DNA from: Methylobacterium nonmethylotrophicum
GTDB taxonomy: Bacteria; Pseudomonadota; Alphaproteobacteria; Rhizobiales; Beijerinckiaceae
Assembly: GCF_004745635.1 (NCBI RefSeq)
Contig: NZ_SRLB01000027.1
Coordinates: forward strand, 20,497-84,496
Length of the DNA stretch: 64,000 bases
Direction of reading: 5' to 3'
Shown: positions 33,726 through 43,900 of the stretch, piece by piece
Layout: each line of letters begins with the position of its first letter
Numbering within the stretch: the stretch's first letter is position 1
Notes under the pieces: generated by a model
Databases searched by the model: none
Seen by the model: the letters and a program-made list of their open reading frames with translations, nothing else
What the model was told of the DNA's origin: nothing
Made by a program: the position numbers and the translations under genes

Positions 33726-36700
33726 GTGAACCTCTCCGCCCCCTTCATCCTGCGCCCGGTCGCCACCACGCTGCTTACCCTCGGCGTGCTGCTGGCCGGC
33801 CTGTTCGCCTTCGTGCGGCTGCCGGTGGCCCCGCTGCCGCAGATCGACTTCCCGACCATCCTGGTCCAGGCGCAGATGCCCGGCGCCAGCCCCGACACCA
33901 TGGCGACGACGGTGGCCGCGCCCCTGGAGCGGCGCCTCGGCCAGATCGCCGATGTCGACCAGATGACCTCGACGAGCTCGGTCGGGCAGACCCGGATCGT
34001 GCTGCAATTCGGGCTCGACCGGGACATCAACGGCGGCGCCCGCGACGTGCAGGCGGCGATCAACGCGGCCCGGGCCGACCTGCCGACGGCACTCCGCCAG
34101 AATCCCACCTACCGCAAGTTCAACCCGGCCGACGCGCCGATCCTGATCCTCGGCCTCACTTCGAAGACCCTGAGCCCCGGCACGCTCTACGATTCCGCCG
34201 CCACGGTGCTGGCCCAGAAGCTGTCGCAGTTGGAGGGCATCGGCAACGTCGATATCGGCGGCTCGTCGCTGCCGGCGGTGCGGGTCGAGCTCGACCCGCA
34301 CGCCCTGTTCAACTACGGCATCGGCCTCGAGGGCATCCGCGCTGCGCTCGCCAGCGCCAACGCCAACTCGCCCAAAGGCGCGATCGAGGCCGGCGAGCGG
34401 CGCTACCAGCTCTACGCCAACGACCAGGGCCGCAAGGCCGCCGATTACCAGGACATCGTGGTGGCCTACCGCAACGGCGCCGGCGTGCGCCTGCGCGACG
34501 TCGGCCAGGTCGTCGACGGCGTCGAGGACCGGCGCAACCTCGGCCTCGTCAACGGCCAGCGCGGCGTGCTCTTGATCGTCTACAAGCAGCCCGGCGGCAA
34601 CGTCGTCGAGACGATCGACCGGCTGAAGGAGGCGCTGCCGCAGCTCAAGGCGGCGCTGCCGGGCGACACCGAGCTCGTCGTCACCGGCGACCGCTCGCTC
34701 ACCATCCGGGCGTCCCTCGCGGAGGCCGAGCGCACGCTGATCATCTCGGTCGGCCTCGTCATCCTCGTCGTCTTCGCCTTCCTGCGCTCCGCCCGCGCCA
34801 CGCTGATCCCGGCGGTGGCGGTGCCGATCTCCCTCGTCGGCACCTTCGCGGCGATGTGGCTGTGCGACTACAGCATCGACAACATCTCGCTGATGGCGCT
34901 CATCATCGCGGCGGGCTTCGTGGTCGACGACGCGATCGTGGTCCTGGAGAACATCCAGCGCCACATCGAGGACGGGCGCTCGCGGGTCGAGGCGGCGCTC
35001 CTCGGCGCCCGCGAGGTCGGGTTCACGGTGCTGTCGATGAGCCTGTCGCTCATCGCGGTCTTCCTGCCGATCCTGCTCGCCGGCGGCATCATCGGGCGCT
35101 TCTTCCAGGAATTCGCCGTCGTCCTGTCGCTGGCGATCCTGATCTCGCTCGTCGTCTCGCTCACCACGACGCCGATGATGTGCGCCCGCTTCCTCAAGCC
35201 CGAGGTCCACGGCGCCCGGCCGGGCCCGGTGGCGCGGATCCTGGAGGGGGCGTTCACGGGCCTCCTGTCGGGCTACCGCGTCACTCTCGACTGGGCCTTG
35301 CGCCACGGCGTGACCGTGATGCTGGTCCTGCTCGCGGCGGTGGTGCTCAACGTCTATCTCTACGTCATCGTGCCGAAGGGGTTCTTCCCCCAGCAGGACA
35401 GCGGCCAGATGATCGGCGGCATCCAGGCCGACCAGCGCATCTCGTTCCAGGCGATGAGCGCCAAGCTCCGCCGCGCCGCCGCGATCGTGCAGGCGGATCC
35501 GGCGGTGGAGAGCGTCGTCGGCTTCACCGGCGGGCGCGGCACCAACTCGGCCAACGTGTTCGTCGGCCTCAAGCCGCTGGGGCAGCGCGACCCGATCAGC
35601 GACGTGATGACCCGCCTGCGGCCGAAACTCTCGGGGATCCCGGGGGCCCGGCTCTACCTCTTCCCGCGCCAGGACTTCATGGTCGGCGGGCGCCAGAGCT
35701 TCTCGCAGTACCAGTACACCCTCCAGGGCGACACTAGCGAGGAGCTCTACGCCTGGACCCCGAAGCTCCTGGAAGCGATGCAGAAGGACCCGACCTTCAC
35801 CGACGTCACCTCCGACCAGCAGCAGGGTGGGCTGGAGACGCGCCTCGTCATCGACCGTCCGACCGCCTTCCGCTACGGCCTGACCCCGGACCAGATCGAC
35901 AACACCCTCTACGACGCCTTCGGCCAGCGCCAGGTCTCGACGATCTACAACCCGTTGAACCAGTACCACGTCGTGATGGAGATCGCGCCGCGCTACCTCG
36001 ACAATCCCGAGACCCTGAAGCTCATCTACGTCTCGACCTCGGGCGCGCGGGCGCGGGGCTCGGCCACCACCAATGCGGTCGCCGGCACGGTCGCGAGCGC
36101 CGCCACCGCCACGACCGACGCCAGCACGGCGGCGGCCGCGGTCGCGACCGACTCGGCCCGCAACGCCGCCACCAACTCGATCGCCTCGGCCGGGCGGTCC
36201 AGCGCCTCGTCGAGCGCGGCGGTCAGCAGCGCCAAGGAGACGATGGTGCCGCTCTCGGCCTTCGCCAGCTTCGAGGCCGGCTCGACCCCGGTCCAGGTCA
36301 GCCACCAGGGCCTGTTCGTGGCGACCACGCTCTCCTTCAACCTGGCGCCCGGCAAGAGCCTGAGCGACGCGACCGCCGCGATCGATGCCCATATGCGCGA
36401 CCTGCGGATGCCGGCGACGATCCACGGCGAGTTCGCGGGCGCGGCGAAGAGCTTCCAGACCTCGTCCTCGCGCCAGCCGCTCCTGATCCTGGCGGCCCTG
36501 CTCGCCGTCTACGGCGTGCTCGGCATCCTGTACGAGAGCTGGGTCCACCCGCTCACCATCCTGTCGACCCTGCCCTCCGCCGGCATCGGGGCGATCCTGG
36601 CCCTGATGATGGCGGGCGAGGAGTTCGGGGTGATCGCGCTGATCGCGGTGATCCTGCTCATCGGCATCGTGAAGAAGAACGCGATCATGATGATCGACTT

Positions 36701-37013
36701 CGCGCTCGACGCCGAGCGCACGCGCTCCTTGAGCCCGCGGGAGTCGATCCGCGAGGCCTGCCTCTTGCGCTTCCGCCCGATCATGATGACAACCCTGGCC
36801 GCGCTGCTCGGCGCGCTGCCGCTGATTCTCGACGGCGGCGAGGGCTCGGAGCTGCGCCGTCCCCTCGGCATCGCCATCGTGGGCGGCCTCATCGTGAGTC
36901 AGGTCCTGACCCTCTACACCACCCCCGTCGTCTACCTGTACCTCGACCGGTTCCGGCTCTGGGTCGGGCGCCGCCGCGGGGGCTCCGCCACCCAGGCGCT
37001 GCCGGCCGAATGA
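33726..37013 (+). CDS. mdtC: RND multidrug efflux transporter, MdtC type, with low-complexity insertion
   Basis: A 1095-residue RND pump, the second subunit of the MdtBC pair (E. coli MdtC has 1025). It opens NLSAPFILRPVATTLLTLGV (GTG start) and shows MdtC-like GRDVQ-type segments, including RDINGGARDVQAAINAA, plus GFVVDDAIVVLENIQ in TM4 and GIVKKNAIMMIDFAL in TM10. The extra length is mostly one Ala/Ser/Thr-rich insertion at about residues 773-839 (36044-36242), between LIYVSTSG and VPLSAFASF in the second periplasmic loop. Base composition there is still GC-rich and in frame. Its stop overlaps an ATG of the outer-membrane-factor frame by 4 bp. Confidence 0.93.
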   Translation: MNLSAPFILRPVATTLLTLGVLLAGLFAFVRLPVAPLPQIDFPTILVQAQMPGASPDTMATTVAAPLERRLGQIADVDQMTSTSSVGQTRIVLQFGLDRDINGGARDVQAAINAARADLPTALRQNPTYRKFNPADAPILILGLTSKTLSPGTLYDSAATVLAQKLSQLEGIGNVDIGGSSLPAVRVELDPHALFNYGIGLEGIRAALASANANSPKGAIEAGERRYQLYANDQGRKAADYQDIVVAYRNGAGVRLRDVGQVVDGVEDRRNLGLVNGQRGVLLIVYKQPGGNVVETIDRLKEALPQLKAALPGDTELVVTGDRSLTIRASLAEAERTLIISVGLVILVVFAFLRSARATLIPAVAVPISLVGTFAAMWLCDYSIDNISLMALIIAAGFVVDDAIVVLENIQRHIEDGRSRVEAALLGAREVGFTVLSMSLSLIAVFLPILLAGGIIGRFFQEFAVVLSLAILISLVVSLTTTPMMCARFLKPEVHGARPGPVARILEGAFTGLLSGYRVTLDWALRHGVTVMLVLLAAVVLNVYLYVIVPKGFFPQQDSGQMIGGIQADQRISFQAMSAKLRRAAAIVQADPAVESVVGFTGGRGTNSANVFVGLKPLGQRDPISDVMTRLRPKLSGIPGARLYLFPRQDFMVGGRQSFSQYQYTLQGDTSEELYAWTPKLLEAMQKDPTFTDVTSDQQQGGLETRLVIDRPTAFRYGLTPDQIDNTLYDAFGQRQVSTIYNPLNQYHVVMEIAPRYLDNPETLKLIYVSTSGARARGSATTNAVAGTVASAATATTDASTAAAAVATDSARNAATNSIASAGRSSASSSAAVSSAKETMVPLSAFASFEAGSTPVQVSHQGLFVATTLSFNLAPGKSLSDATAAIDAHMRDLRMPATIHGEFAGAAKSFQTSSSRQPLLILAALLAVYGVLGILYESWVHPLTILSTLPSAGIGAILALMMAGEEFGVIALIAVILLIGIVKKNAIMMIDFALDAERTRSLSPRESIREACLLRFRPIMMTTLAALLGALPLILDGGEGSELRRPLGIAIVGGLIVSQVLTLYTTPVVYLYLDRFRLWVGRRRGGSATQALPAE

Positions 37014-38830
37014 CACTCTCTGACAATCGAACCGTGGTGGATGCGCGCGTGCCGCTGAGCCTCATCTCCGTGGGTTCATGGTTTCCCGCATCAGGTTGCG
37101 CGCATCCCCTCTCCCCGCGGGCGGGGAGAGGGTTTCGCCCCCCTTGTCGGGGGCGAAACGAGGCGGCGCATCGATCCCGTCGGGATCGACCCGAAGGTGA
37201 GGGGGTGTTTCCGGAGGAGCCACATCTGGCGCTAGCCCCTCACCCTCGCTCCGGCTTTGCCTGCGCTTCCTTCACCCCCGACAAGGGGGGTGAAGGCCTC
37301 TCCCCGCCCGCGGGGAGAGGCGAAGTCCCGCGCCTTGTCCGGCAGCGCGGAGCCGCGCCGCTCCGCCTCGCCGCCTCGGCGATGCTCCCCCTCTTCCTCG
37401 CCGGCTGCCTCGTCGGCCCCGACTATTCCCGTCCCACCGTCGAGACGCCGCCCGCCTTCAAGGAGGGCGGCGCGCGGCCGATGCCGCCGCGCAACTGGCG
37501 GCCGGTGCGGCCGCGCGACGAGGCGGACCGCGGCGACTGGTGGCGGGTCTTCCGCGATCCGACCCTCGACCGGCTGATCCGCCTGATCGACGTCGACAAC
37601 CAGAACCTGCGCGCCTCCGTCGCCGCCTACCGGCAGGCCCGCGCCCTGGTGCAGGAGGCCCGCGCCCAGCTCTTCCCGACCGCCCTCGGCGCGCCCTCGA
37701 TCAGCCGGTCGAGCACCGGCGGGGTCGAGCGCACCACCCTGACGCTCCAGGGCAACGCGACCTGGGAGCTCGACCTGTTCGGGCGCATCCGCCGCCTGAT
37801 CGAGAGCGACGCCGCCGCCGCGCAGGCCAGCGCCGCCGACCTCGCGGCGGTGCGCCTCGCCAACCAGACGCAGCTCGCCAGCGCCTACTACCAGCTGCGC
37901 TACCAGGAATCGCTCCAGAGCCTGCTCGAGCGCACCGCCCGGGCCTACCAGCGCTCGCTGGAGATCACCCAGAACCAGTACAATGCCGGCGTCGCCGCCC
38001 GCTCCGACGTCATCACGGCCCAGACCCAGCTCCAGACCACCCAGGCCAACGCCATCGCGGTCGGGCTGCAGCGGGCGAACCTGGAGCACGCCATCGCGAC
38101 GCTGATCGGCCGCCCGCCCTCCGAGCTGTCGCTCGCCCGCGGCAGCCTGCCGGCGCGCCCGCCGAGCGTCCCGGTGAGCCTGCCCTCCGACCTCCTGGAG
38201 CGCCGCCCCGACATCGCGGCGGCCGAGCGCACCGTGCAATCCCAGAGCGCCCAGATCGGCGTCGCCGTGGCGGCGTTCTTCCCGACCGTCACCCTGTCGG
38301 CGAATGGCGGCATCGGGGGCGATCCGGCGCGCAACTTCTTCTCCGCCGCGAACTCGTTCTGGTCGGTGGCGGCCTCCGGCAGCCAGGTGCTGTTCGACGG
38401 CGGCGCCCGCACCGCCGCCCTCCAGGCCGTCGAGGCGGCCTACGACGCCGCCGTCGCCAACTATCGCCAGACGGTGCTCACCGCCTTCCAAGAGGTCGAG
38501 AACGGGCTCGCCGGCCAGCGCATCCTCGCCCGTCAGCAGGCGGCGCAGGAACTGGCGGTACAGTCCTCCCGCCGGGCGGTCGAGATCGCGCTCAACGAGT
38601 ACCGGGCCGGCACCCAGAACTACACCACCGTCGTCACCGCCCAGGCGCTGGAGCTCAACAACGAGGTCACGGAGTTGCAGGTCCGGCTCAACCGCTTCAC
38701 CAACGCGGTGTCGCTGATCGGCGCGATCGGCGGCGGCTGGGACACGCGCAGCCTGCCGAGCGGCGAGGAGCTGAAAGCTTTCAAGCCCCTGCCGATCGAC
38801 CTCGGCCAGGCGCCGCGGGTGGATGAGTGA
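37010..38830 (+). CDS. RND efflux outer-membrane lipoprotein, NodT/OprM family (5' end uncertain)
   Basis: The trimeric outer-membrane channel for the MdtABC-type pump. The mature protein begins at the lipobox Cys in LFLAGCLVGPDYSRP (about 37400) and has two repeats of the TolC-like barrel and helix, with ATWELDLFGRIRRLIES and FDGGARTAALQAVEAAYD. The frame is open from ATG 37010, which overlaps the mdtC stop, but residues up to about 105 are encoded by a palindromic repeat element and do not look like protein. ATG 37382 gives only nine residues before the lipobox, with no basic n-region. No other ATG, GTG or TTG lies between the element and the lipobox. The true start is therefore unresolved; the channel call itself is firm. 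Confidence 0.88.
   Translation: MTLSDNRTVVDARVPLSLISVGSWFPASGCAHPLSPRAGRGFRPPCRGRNEAAHRSRRDRPEGEGVFPEEPHLALAPHPRSGFACASFTPDKGGEGLSPPAGRGEVPRLVRQRGAAPLRLAASAMLPLFLAGCLVGPDYSRPTVETPPAFKEGGARPMPPRNWRPVRPRDEADRGDWWRVFRDPTLDRLIRLIDVDNQNLRASVAAYRQARALVQEARAQLFPTALGAPSISRSSTGGVERTTLTLQGNATWELDLFGRIRRLIESDAAAAQASAADLAAVRLANQTQLASAYYQLRYQESLQSLLERTARAYQRSLEITQNQYNAGVAARSDVITAQTQLQTTQANAIAVGLQRANLEHAIATLIGRPPSELSLARGSLPARPPSVPVSLPSDLLERRPDIAAAERTVQSQSAQIGVAVAAFFPTVTLSANGGIGGDPARNFFSAANSFWSVAASGSQVLFDGGARTAALQAVEAAYDAAVANYRQTVLTAFQEVENGLAGQRILARQQAAQELAVQSSRRAVEIALNEYRAGTQNYTTVVTAQALELNNEVTELQVRLNRFTNAVSLIGAIGGGWDTRSLPSGEELKAFKPLPIDLGQAPRVDE
37108..37320. repeat. 213-bp composite palindromic element inside the 5' region of the outer-membrane-factor frame
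   Basis: Perfect 24-bp inverted arms (37108-37131 and 37297-37320), each itself a hairpin of CCTCTCCCCG and CGGGGAGAGG, bracket nested inverted pairs. TTTCGCCCCC pairs with GGGGGCGAAA (37133-37158), ATCCCG with CGGGAT (37173-37184), and GAGGGG with CCCCTC around 37199-37240. TTCACCCCC pairs with GGGGGTGAA (37271-37294). The total length is 71 codons exactly, so the surrounding frame stays open through it. Confidence 0.88.
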
Positions 38831-38988
38831 GGGCGCGCGGGGCAACTCGTCCGCGGCTCTGGTTATCCCGGCCAGTCGCCTTGCCGTAATGCGACGCTTA
38901 TACTTGGCCGTGACGTGTAATCAGGAACGGCCGAAGCCGAACGGAGTTGATCTCGACCTGTCTGCCACCTGAGCTGAAAGGGCGATCG

Positions 38989-39333
38989 ATGGGCTTCGTG
39001 CTTTTCCTGATCCTCGCATGCGGGCTCCCCGGGCTGATGCTGCTGTCCATCCGACGGCAAGTGCCGGACCGGGCATGGGCGGGATTCGCGAGGACGCCTG
39101 CGCATCACGCCCCGCCCGTCGAGCCCGGTGGGCGGCACCCGGGTTACGTCGGCGGCGCCACGGATGACGGGTCCAGCGCGCGACGGCCGAACGACGACCT
39201 GTCCCGACAAGGCGCGGACATCGAACACGGTCTGACCAGGAACGATGGTCCTGTTGCCGGAAAGGACCCGGCGACAGGCGGTGTCATTCCCGACGGCAAT
39301 GCCCCCGACTATGCCCGTGGCACCGATCGGTGA
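38989..39333 (+). CDS. hypothetical small membrane-anchored protein
   Basis: A 114-residue reading frame with one hydrophobic N-terminal segment (MGFVLFLILACGLPGLMLL) and a hydrophilic, Gly/Asp/Arg/Pro-rich remainder. The ATG is preceded by GAAAGGG at a workable distance. There is no recognisable domain, and the soluble part looks disordered. It stands alone, with a 158-bp gap upstream and 399 bp downstream. The signal-anchor and ribosome site support a real gene, but composition alone does not prove it. Confidence 0.45.
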   Translation: MGFVLFLILACGLPGLMLLSIRRQVPDRAWAGFARTPAHHAPPVEPGGRHPGYVGGATDDGSSARRPNDDLSRQGADIEHGLTRNDGPVAGKDPATGGVIPDGNAPDYARGTDR

Positions 39334-39732
39334 GGGAATGGACCCTCGCGTGGCTCCGTCCTGAACGGCCCGGACTTGGCCCCCGGACTTGGCCCATGCA
39401 CCGCACCGGCGGTCGCGAAGCGAGAAATGCCGAGGCTGCTCGACCGGGTCTTCCCCGCCATCATGAGGCCGGTTCCTGACCATGCCTGTGCCGGGATTGG
39501 CGCAGGGCAAGCTGATGCCGGCTGACGATGCGCGCGTGAGACGAGTGGGTCTCTGCCCCGAGCAGCGCGTTGCAGGGATGAGCTGATTGGACGTGATCCT
39601 TGCGACACCGCGGGCGCTGTCGGCGAGGCCTCGATGAGCCCGATGGTAGGCCCACCGTCAGGCAGGGTCGCCACGAGGCACAAGCCCCGGACAGGACTCA
39701 CATTGTCCTGCCGTCACGGCCTCGGTCGAACC
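39334..39732. other. 399-bp gap without a supportable gene
   Basis: Open frames exist on both strands but show no family resemblance, no good ribosome site and poor codon bias. A short direct repeat of CGGACTTGGCC occurs near 39370-39390. I see no hairpin terminator of note. It may be decayed coding DNA. Confidence 0.5.
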
Positions 39733-40236
39733 TCACTCCAGCCCCAGCCCGCGCCGCAGCCACGCCGCGTAGTGCTCGGCGATGTAGGTGACGCGCCGGC
39801 GCTCCGAGGCCGGGTCGTACCAGGCCCCGCCCGAGCTGGCTTTGGTCGCGGAGAGCTGGGGATGGCGCAGCAGCACCGTGCCGCGCCGGTCGACCACCAG
39901 GGCCTCGCCCTCGAGGTAGTCGGTGTTGGTGGCGTTGCCGCCGCCGAAGCGGGTCTCGCTGCCGGCATAGGGATTGAGCGAGATTCCGGTCACCCGCACC
40001 ACCAGGGTCGGGCCGGGGCCGCCGACCCGGTCGGCGAAGGACCGGGCGAGCGCCGCCTGCAACTCGCCCCGCACCCCCTCCGCGTAGGGACCGAGTCCGC
40101 GGGCAAGGAGCGGCCGGACATCGACCTGGATGGCGGAGAAGCGCGTCGCCGGCGACAGGGCGGCGTCCTGCGCGCTCGCCGGCAGGGCGGCCGCCGTCAC
40201 GGCGGCCGCGACCAGGGATCTGAACCAGCGCAGCAT
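39733..40236 (-). CDS. hypothetical periplasmic protein
   Basis: A 167-residue protein with a signal peptide (residues 1-20, MLRWFRSLVAAAVTAAALPASAQ). The mature part has IQVDVRPLLARGLGPYAEGV, a helix ELQAALARSFADRV and a strand TLVVRVTGISLNPY, then an acidic region and an R-R-V-T helix. The arrangement of an exported helper with an alpha/beta lipoprotein-like fold is common in Rhizobiales, but I do not recognise the family. The start at 40236 is 9 bp after GGGAG; the upstream ATG at 40245 sits too close to that site. It lies downstream of greA on the same strand, 112 bp away. Confidence 0.68.
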   Translation of the reverse strand: MLRWFRSLVAAAVTAAALPASAQDAALSPATRFSAIQVDVRPLLARGLGPYAEGVRGELQAALARSFADRVGGPGPTLVVRVTGISLNPYAGSETRFGGGNATNTDYLEGEALVVDRRGTVLLRHPQLSATKASSGGAWYDPASERRRVTYIAEHYAAWLRRGLGLE

Positions 40237-40348
40237 CCGCGTCATCTCCCGGGCACCCGAAGGGGCACCTCGCGACTGCCGAGATAGCCCCGGCACGCCG
40301 TTGCGGCAACGCTTCCGCGGCGATCCGCCGGACGCATCGTCGACGCGC

Positions 40349-40825
40349 TCAGACGCCGAACTGGATGCCGACGATCTCGTAGGACTTGCCGCCGCCCGGG
40401 GTGACGACCTCGACGGTGTCGCCGACGCCCTTGCCGATCAGCGCGCGGGCGATCGGCGAGGTGATCGAGACGCGGCCGGCGCGCACGTCGGCCTCCGGCT
40501 CGCCGACGATCTGGTAGGTCTTCTCCTCCTCGGTGTCCTCGTCGATCAGCTTGACGGTGGCGCCGAACTTGATCTTCGTCCCGGAGAGCTTCGCGACGTC
40601 GATGACCTCGGCCCGGGAGATCAGGCTCTCGAGCTCCAGCACCCGGCCCTCGTTGAGGGACTGCGCCTCCTTGGCAGCGTGGTACTCGGCATTCTCCGAC
40701 AGGTCGCCGAGCGCGCGGGCCTCCGCGATCGCCTGGATGATCCGCGGGCGCTCCTCCTGCTGGCGGCGCTTCAGCTCCGCCTCGAGATCCGCGAATCCCC
40801 GTACCGTGATCGGAACCTTGTCCAT
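40349..40825 (-). CDS. greA: transcription elongation factor GreA
   Basis: GreA enters the secondary channel of RNA polymerase and promotes cleavage of backtracked RNA. The 158-residue protein has the N-terminal coiled coil with the acidic tip ALGDLSENAEYHAAKEAQS (Asp and Glu at the catalytic turn) and the C-terminal FKBP-like domain with ITSPIARALIGKGVGD. The length is standard. It follows carB by 124 bp, separated by a hairpin; carB-greA is a conserved Rhizobiales pair. Confidence 0.97.
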   Translation of the reverse strand: MDKVPITVRGFADLEAELKRRQQEERPRIIQAIAEARALGDLSENAEYHAAKEAQSLNEGRVLELESLISRAEVIDVAKLSGTKIKFGATVKLIDEDTEEEKTYQIVGEPEADVRAGRVSITSPIARALIGKGVGDTVEVVTPGGGKSYEIVGIQFGV

Positions 40826-40852
40826 CGTCGTCGTCTCGCGTCACAAATAATC

Positions 40853-40886
40853 GGCCCGGCGAGAGGGCTGCACTCTCGACCGGGCC
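40853..40886 (-). terminator. hairpin between carB and greA
   Basis: GGCCCGG-CGAGAG pairs with CTCTCG-(A)-CCGGGCC, a 13-bp stem with one bulge and a short loop. On the minus strand it is followed by GATTATTTG. It can end carB transcripts or attenuate read-through into greA. Confidence 0.65.
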
Positions 40887-40949
40887 TGTTTCCGATTGTC
40901 TCCCGCGGGTGCGAGAGGATGAGGTGAGGTCTACCCGCGACCGAACGTA

Positions 40950-43900
40950 CTAGGCCGCGAAATATTCCTGCAGGGCCCGCACCTCGAGATCGTCCTCGAG
41001 ATAGGCCTTGATCCCCTCCGCCGCCGCCATGGCTCCGGCGAGAGTGGTGTAGTACGGCACTTTATGCAAGAGGGCGGCCCGGCGCAGAGAGCGGGAGTCC
41101 GACAGGGCGCCGGCGCCCTCCGTGGTGTTGAACACCAGGTGGATGTCGCCGTTCTTGATCGCGTCGACCACGTGCGGCCGGCCTTCCAGCACCTTGTTGA
41201 TGCGGGCCGCCGGGACGCCGTTCTCGACGAGGTAGCGCTGCGTGCCGGTGGTCGCCACCACCGCGAAGCCGACCTCGGCGAGGAGCTTGATCGCCGGCAG
41301 GATGCGGGCCTTGTCGTCGTCGCGCACCGAGACGAAGACCGTCCCGCTGCGCGGCACCTGGGTGCCGGAGCCGAGCTGGCTCTTGGCGAAGGCGACGCCG
41401 AAGCCGCGGTCGAGGCCGATGACCTCGCCGGTCGAGCGCATCTCCGGCCCGAGAAGCACGTCGACCCCGGGGAAGCGGGCGAAGGGGAAGACCGCCTCCT
41501 TGACGGCGATGTGGGCCAAGGTCTTGGGCTTGAGGCCGAACGAGGCGAGGGGCTCGCCGGCCATGATCCGGGCGGCGATCTTGGCGATGGGCTCGCCGAT
41601 CACCTTGGCGACGAACGGCACCGTGCGCGAGGCGCGCGGGTTGACCTCCAGCACGTAGATCTCGCCGTCCTTGATCGCGTACTGCACGTTCATCAGGCCG
41701 CCGACTTCGAGGGCCAACGCCAGGCCGCGGGTCTGGCGCTCCAGTTCGGCGATGGTCTCAGGGGACAGCGAGCGCGGCGGCAGCGAGCAGGCCGAGTCGC
41801 CGGAGTGGATGCCCGCCTCCTCGATGTGCTCCATGATGCCGGCGATGAACACATCCTTCCCGTCCGAGACAGCGTCGACGTCGACCTCGATCGCATCCGA
41901 CAGGTAGCGGTCGAACAGGAGCGGGTTCTTGCCCAGCACCGTGTTGATCTGGCCGGTCTTGTCGTTGGGGTAGCGCGCCTTGACGTCCGACGGGATCAGG
42001 CTCGGCAGGGTGTCGAGCAGGTAGTCGGCGAACTGGGTCTCGTCGCGGATGATCGCCATCGCGCGCCCGCCGAGCACGTAGGAGGGCCGTACCACGAAGG
42101 GCAGGCCGAGATCGGCGGCGATCAGCCGGCTCTGCTCGACCGAGTAGGCGATGCCGTTCTTGGGCTGCTTGAGGTGCAGCTTGTCGAGCAGGCGCTTGAA
42201 GCGGTCGCGGTCCTCGGCGAGGTCGATCGCGTCCGGCGAGGTGCCGAGGATCGGCACGCCGGCCTCCTCAAGCGCCCGGGCGAGCTTCAGCGGGGTCTGG
42301 CCGCCGAACTGCACGATGACGCCGTGCAGCGTGCCGGCCTGCCGCTCGGTCTCGATGATCTCGAGCACGTCCTCGGCGGTCAGCGGCTCGAAGTAGAGCC
42401 GGTCCGAGGTGTCGTAGTCGGTCGAGACCGTCTCCGGGTTGCAGTTGACCATGATGGTCTCGTAGCCGGCATCCGACAGCGCGAAGCAGGCGTGGCAGCA
42501 GCAATAGTCGAACTCGATGCCCTGGCCGATCCGGTTCGGGCCGCCGCCGAGGATGATCACCTTCTTCTCGCCCGAGGGCTCGGCCTCGTCCGCCACCGCG
42601 CCGGCGAAGGGCGCGACGTAGGTCGAGTACATGTAGGCGGTCGGCGACTTGAACTCCGCCGCGCAGGTGTCGATGCGCTTGAAGACCGGGCGCACCGCGA
42701 GCGCCCGGCGGGCGGCGCGCACCGCGCCCTCGTCGGTCCCGGCGAGCACCGCGAGGCGCGCGTCGGAGAATCCCGCCGCCTTGAGCTGGCGGAAGGCGCC
42801 GGCGGTCTTCGGCAGGCCGAAGCGCTTCACCTTGGTCTCGAGGTCGATGATGCCCTGGAGCTGCTCCAGGAACCACGGGTCGATCCTGCACGAGGCGTGG
42901 ACCTCCTCGTGGCTGACGCCGAGGCGCAGCGCCTGCGCCACCTTGAGCAGCCGGTCCGGGGTCGGCGTGCCGATCGCCGCCTTGATGGCGTTGCGGTCGT
43001 CGCCCTTGCCGAGGCCCTCGATCTCGATGTCGTCGAGGCCGGTCAAGCCGGTCTCGAGGGAGCGCAGGGCCTTCTGGAGCGACTCCGCAAAGGTGCGGCC
43101 GATCGCCATCGCCTCGCCGACCGACTTCATGGCGGTGGTCAGGGTCGGCTCGGCACCCGGGAACTTCTCGAAGGCGAAGCGCGGGATCTTGGTGACGACG
43201 TAGTCGATCGTCGGCTCGAACGAGGCCGGGGTGGCCCCGCCGGTGATGTCGTTGGCGATCTCGTCGAGGGTGTAGCCGACCGCAAGCTTGGCCGCGACCT
43301 TGGCGATCGGGAAGCCGGTCGCCTTCGAGGCGAGCGCCGAGGAGCGCGAGACGCGCGGGTTCATCTCGATCACGATCATCCGGCCGGTGGCCGGGTCGAT
43401 GGCGAACTGCACGTTCGAGCCGCCGGTCTCGACGCCGATCTCGCGCAGGACCGCGAGCGAGGCGTCGCGCATGCGCTGGTATTCCTTGTCGGTCAGCGTC
43501 AGGGCCGGCGCGACGGTGATCGAGTCGCCGGTATGCACCCCCATCGGGTCGACGTTCTCGATCGAGCAGACGATGATGCAGTTGTCCGCACGATCGCGGA
43601 CGACCTCCATCTCGTACTCCTTCCAGCCGAGCACCGATTCCTCGATCAGGACCTCGTTGGTCGGCGAGGCGTCGATACCGCGCTCGACGATGTCGAGGAA
43701 CTCCTCGCGGTTGTAGGCGATGCCGCCGCCCGTGCCGCCCAGCGTGAACGAGGGCCGGATGATCGCCGGCAGGCCGACCTCGGCCAGCGCCACCAGCGCC
43801 TGGCCGATCGCGTGCTCGCCGTAGCGCTTGCGCCGGTCGTTCTCGCCCGAGGCCCACTTGCGCTCGAAGGCGGCGAGCGCGCTCCTGCGGGCGGCGGGAT

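Noticed and set aside
29969..34108. A 1379-residue open frame on the minus strand opposite mdtA/mdtB
   Set aside because: It has His/Arg/Asp/Gly-rich low-complexity sequence typical of the antisense of high-GC genes, with no family resemblance, while the plus strand encodes clear efflux proteins.
33696..37016. A 1106-residue minus-strand open frame opposite mdtC
   Set aside because: Antisense artefact of GC-rich codon usage; composition is biased and no motif is present.
37108..37320. Possible CRISPR or IS element
   Set aside because: There are no regularly spaced repeats with unique spacers and no transposase; the structure is nested inverted repeats.
39309..39701. 130-residue minus-strand open frame in the 39.3-39.7 kb gap
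   Set aside because: No ribosome site, no domain, biased composition, and it overlaps the end of the better-supported plus-strand small gene.
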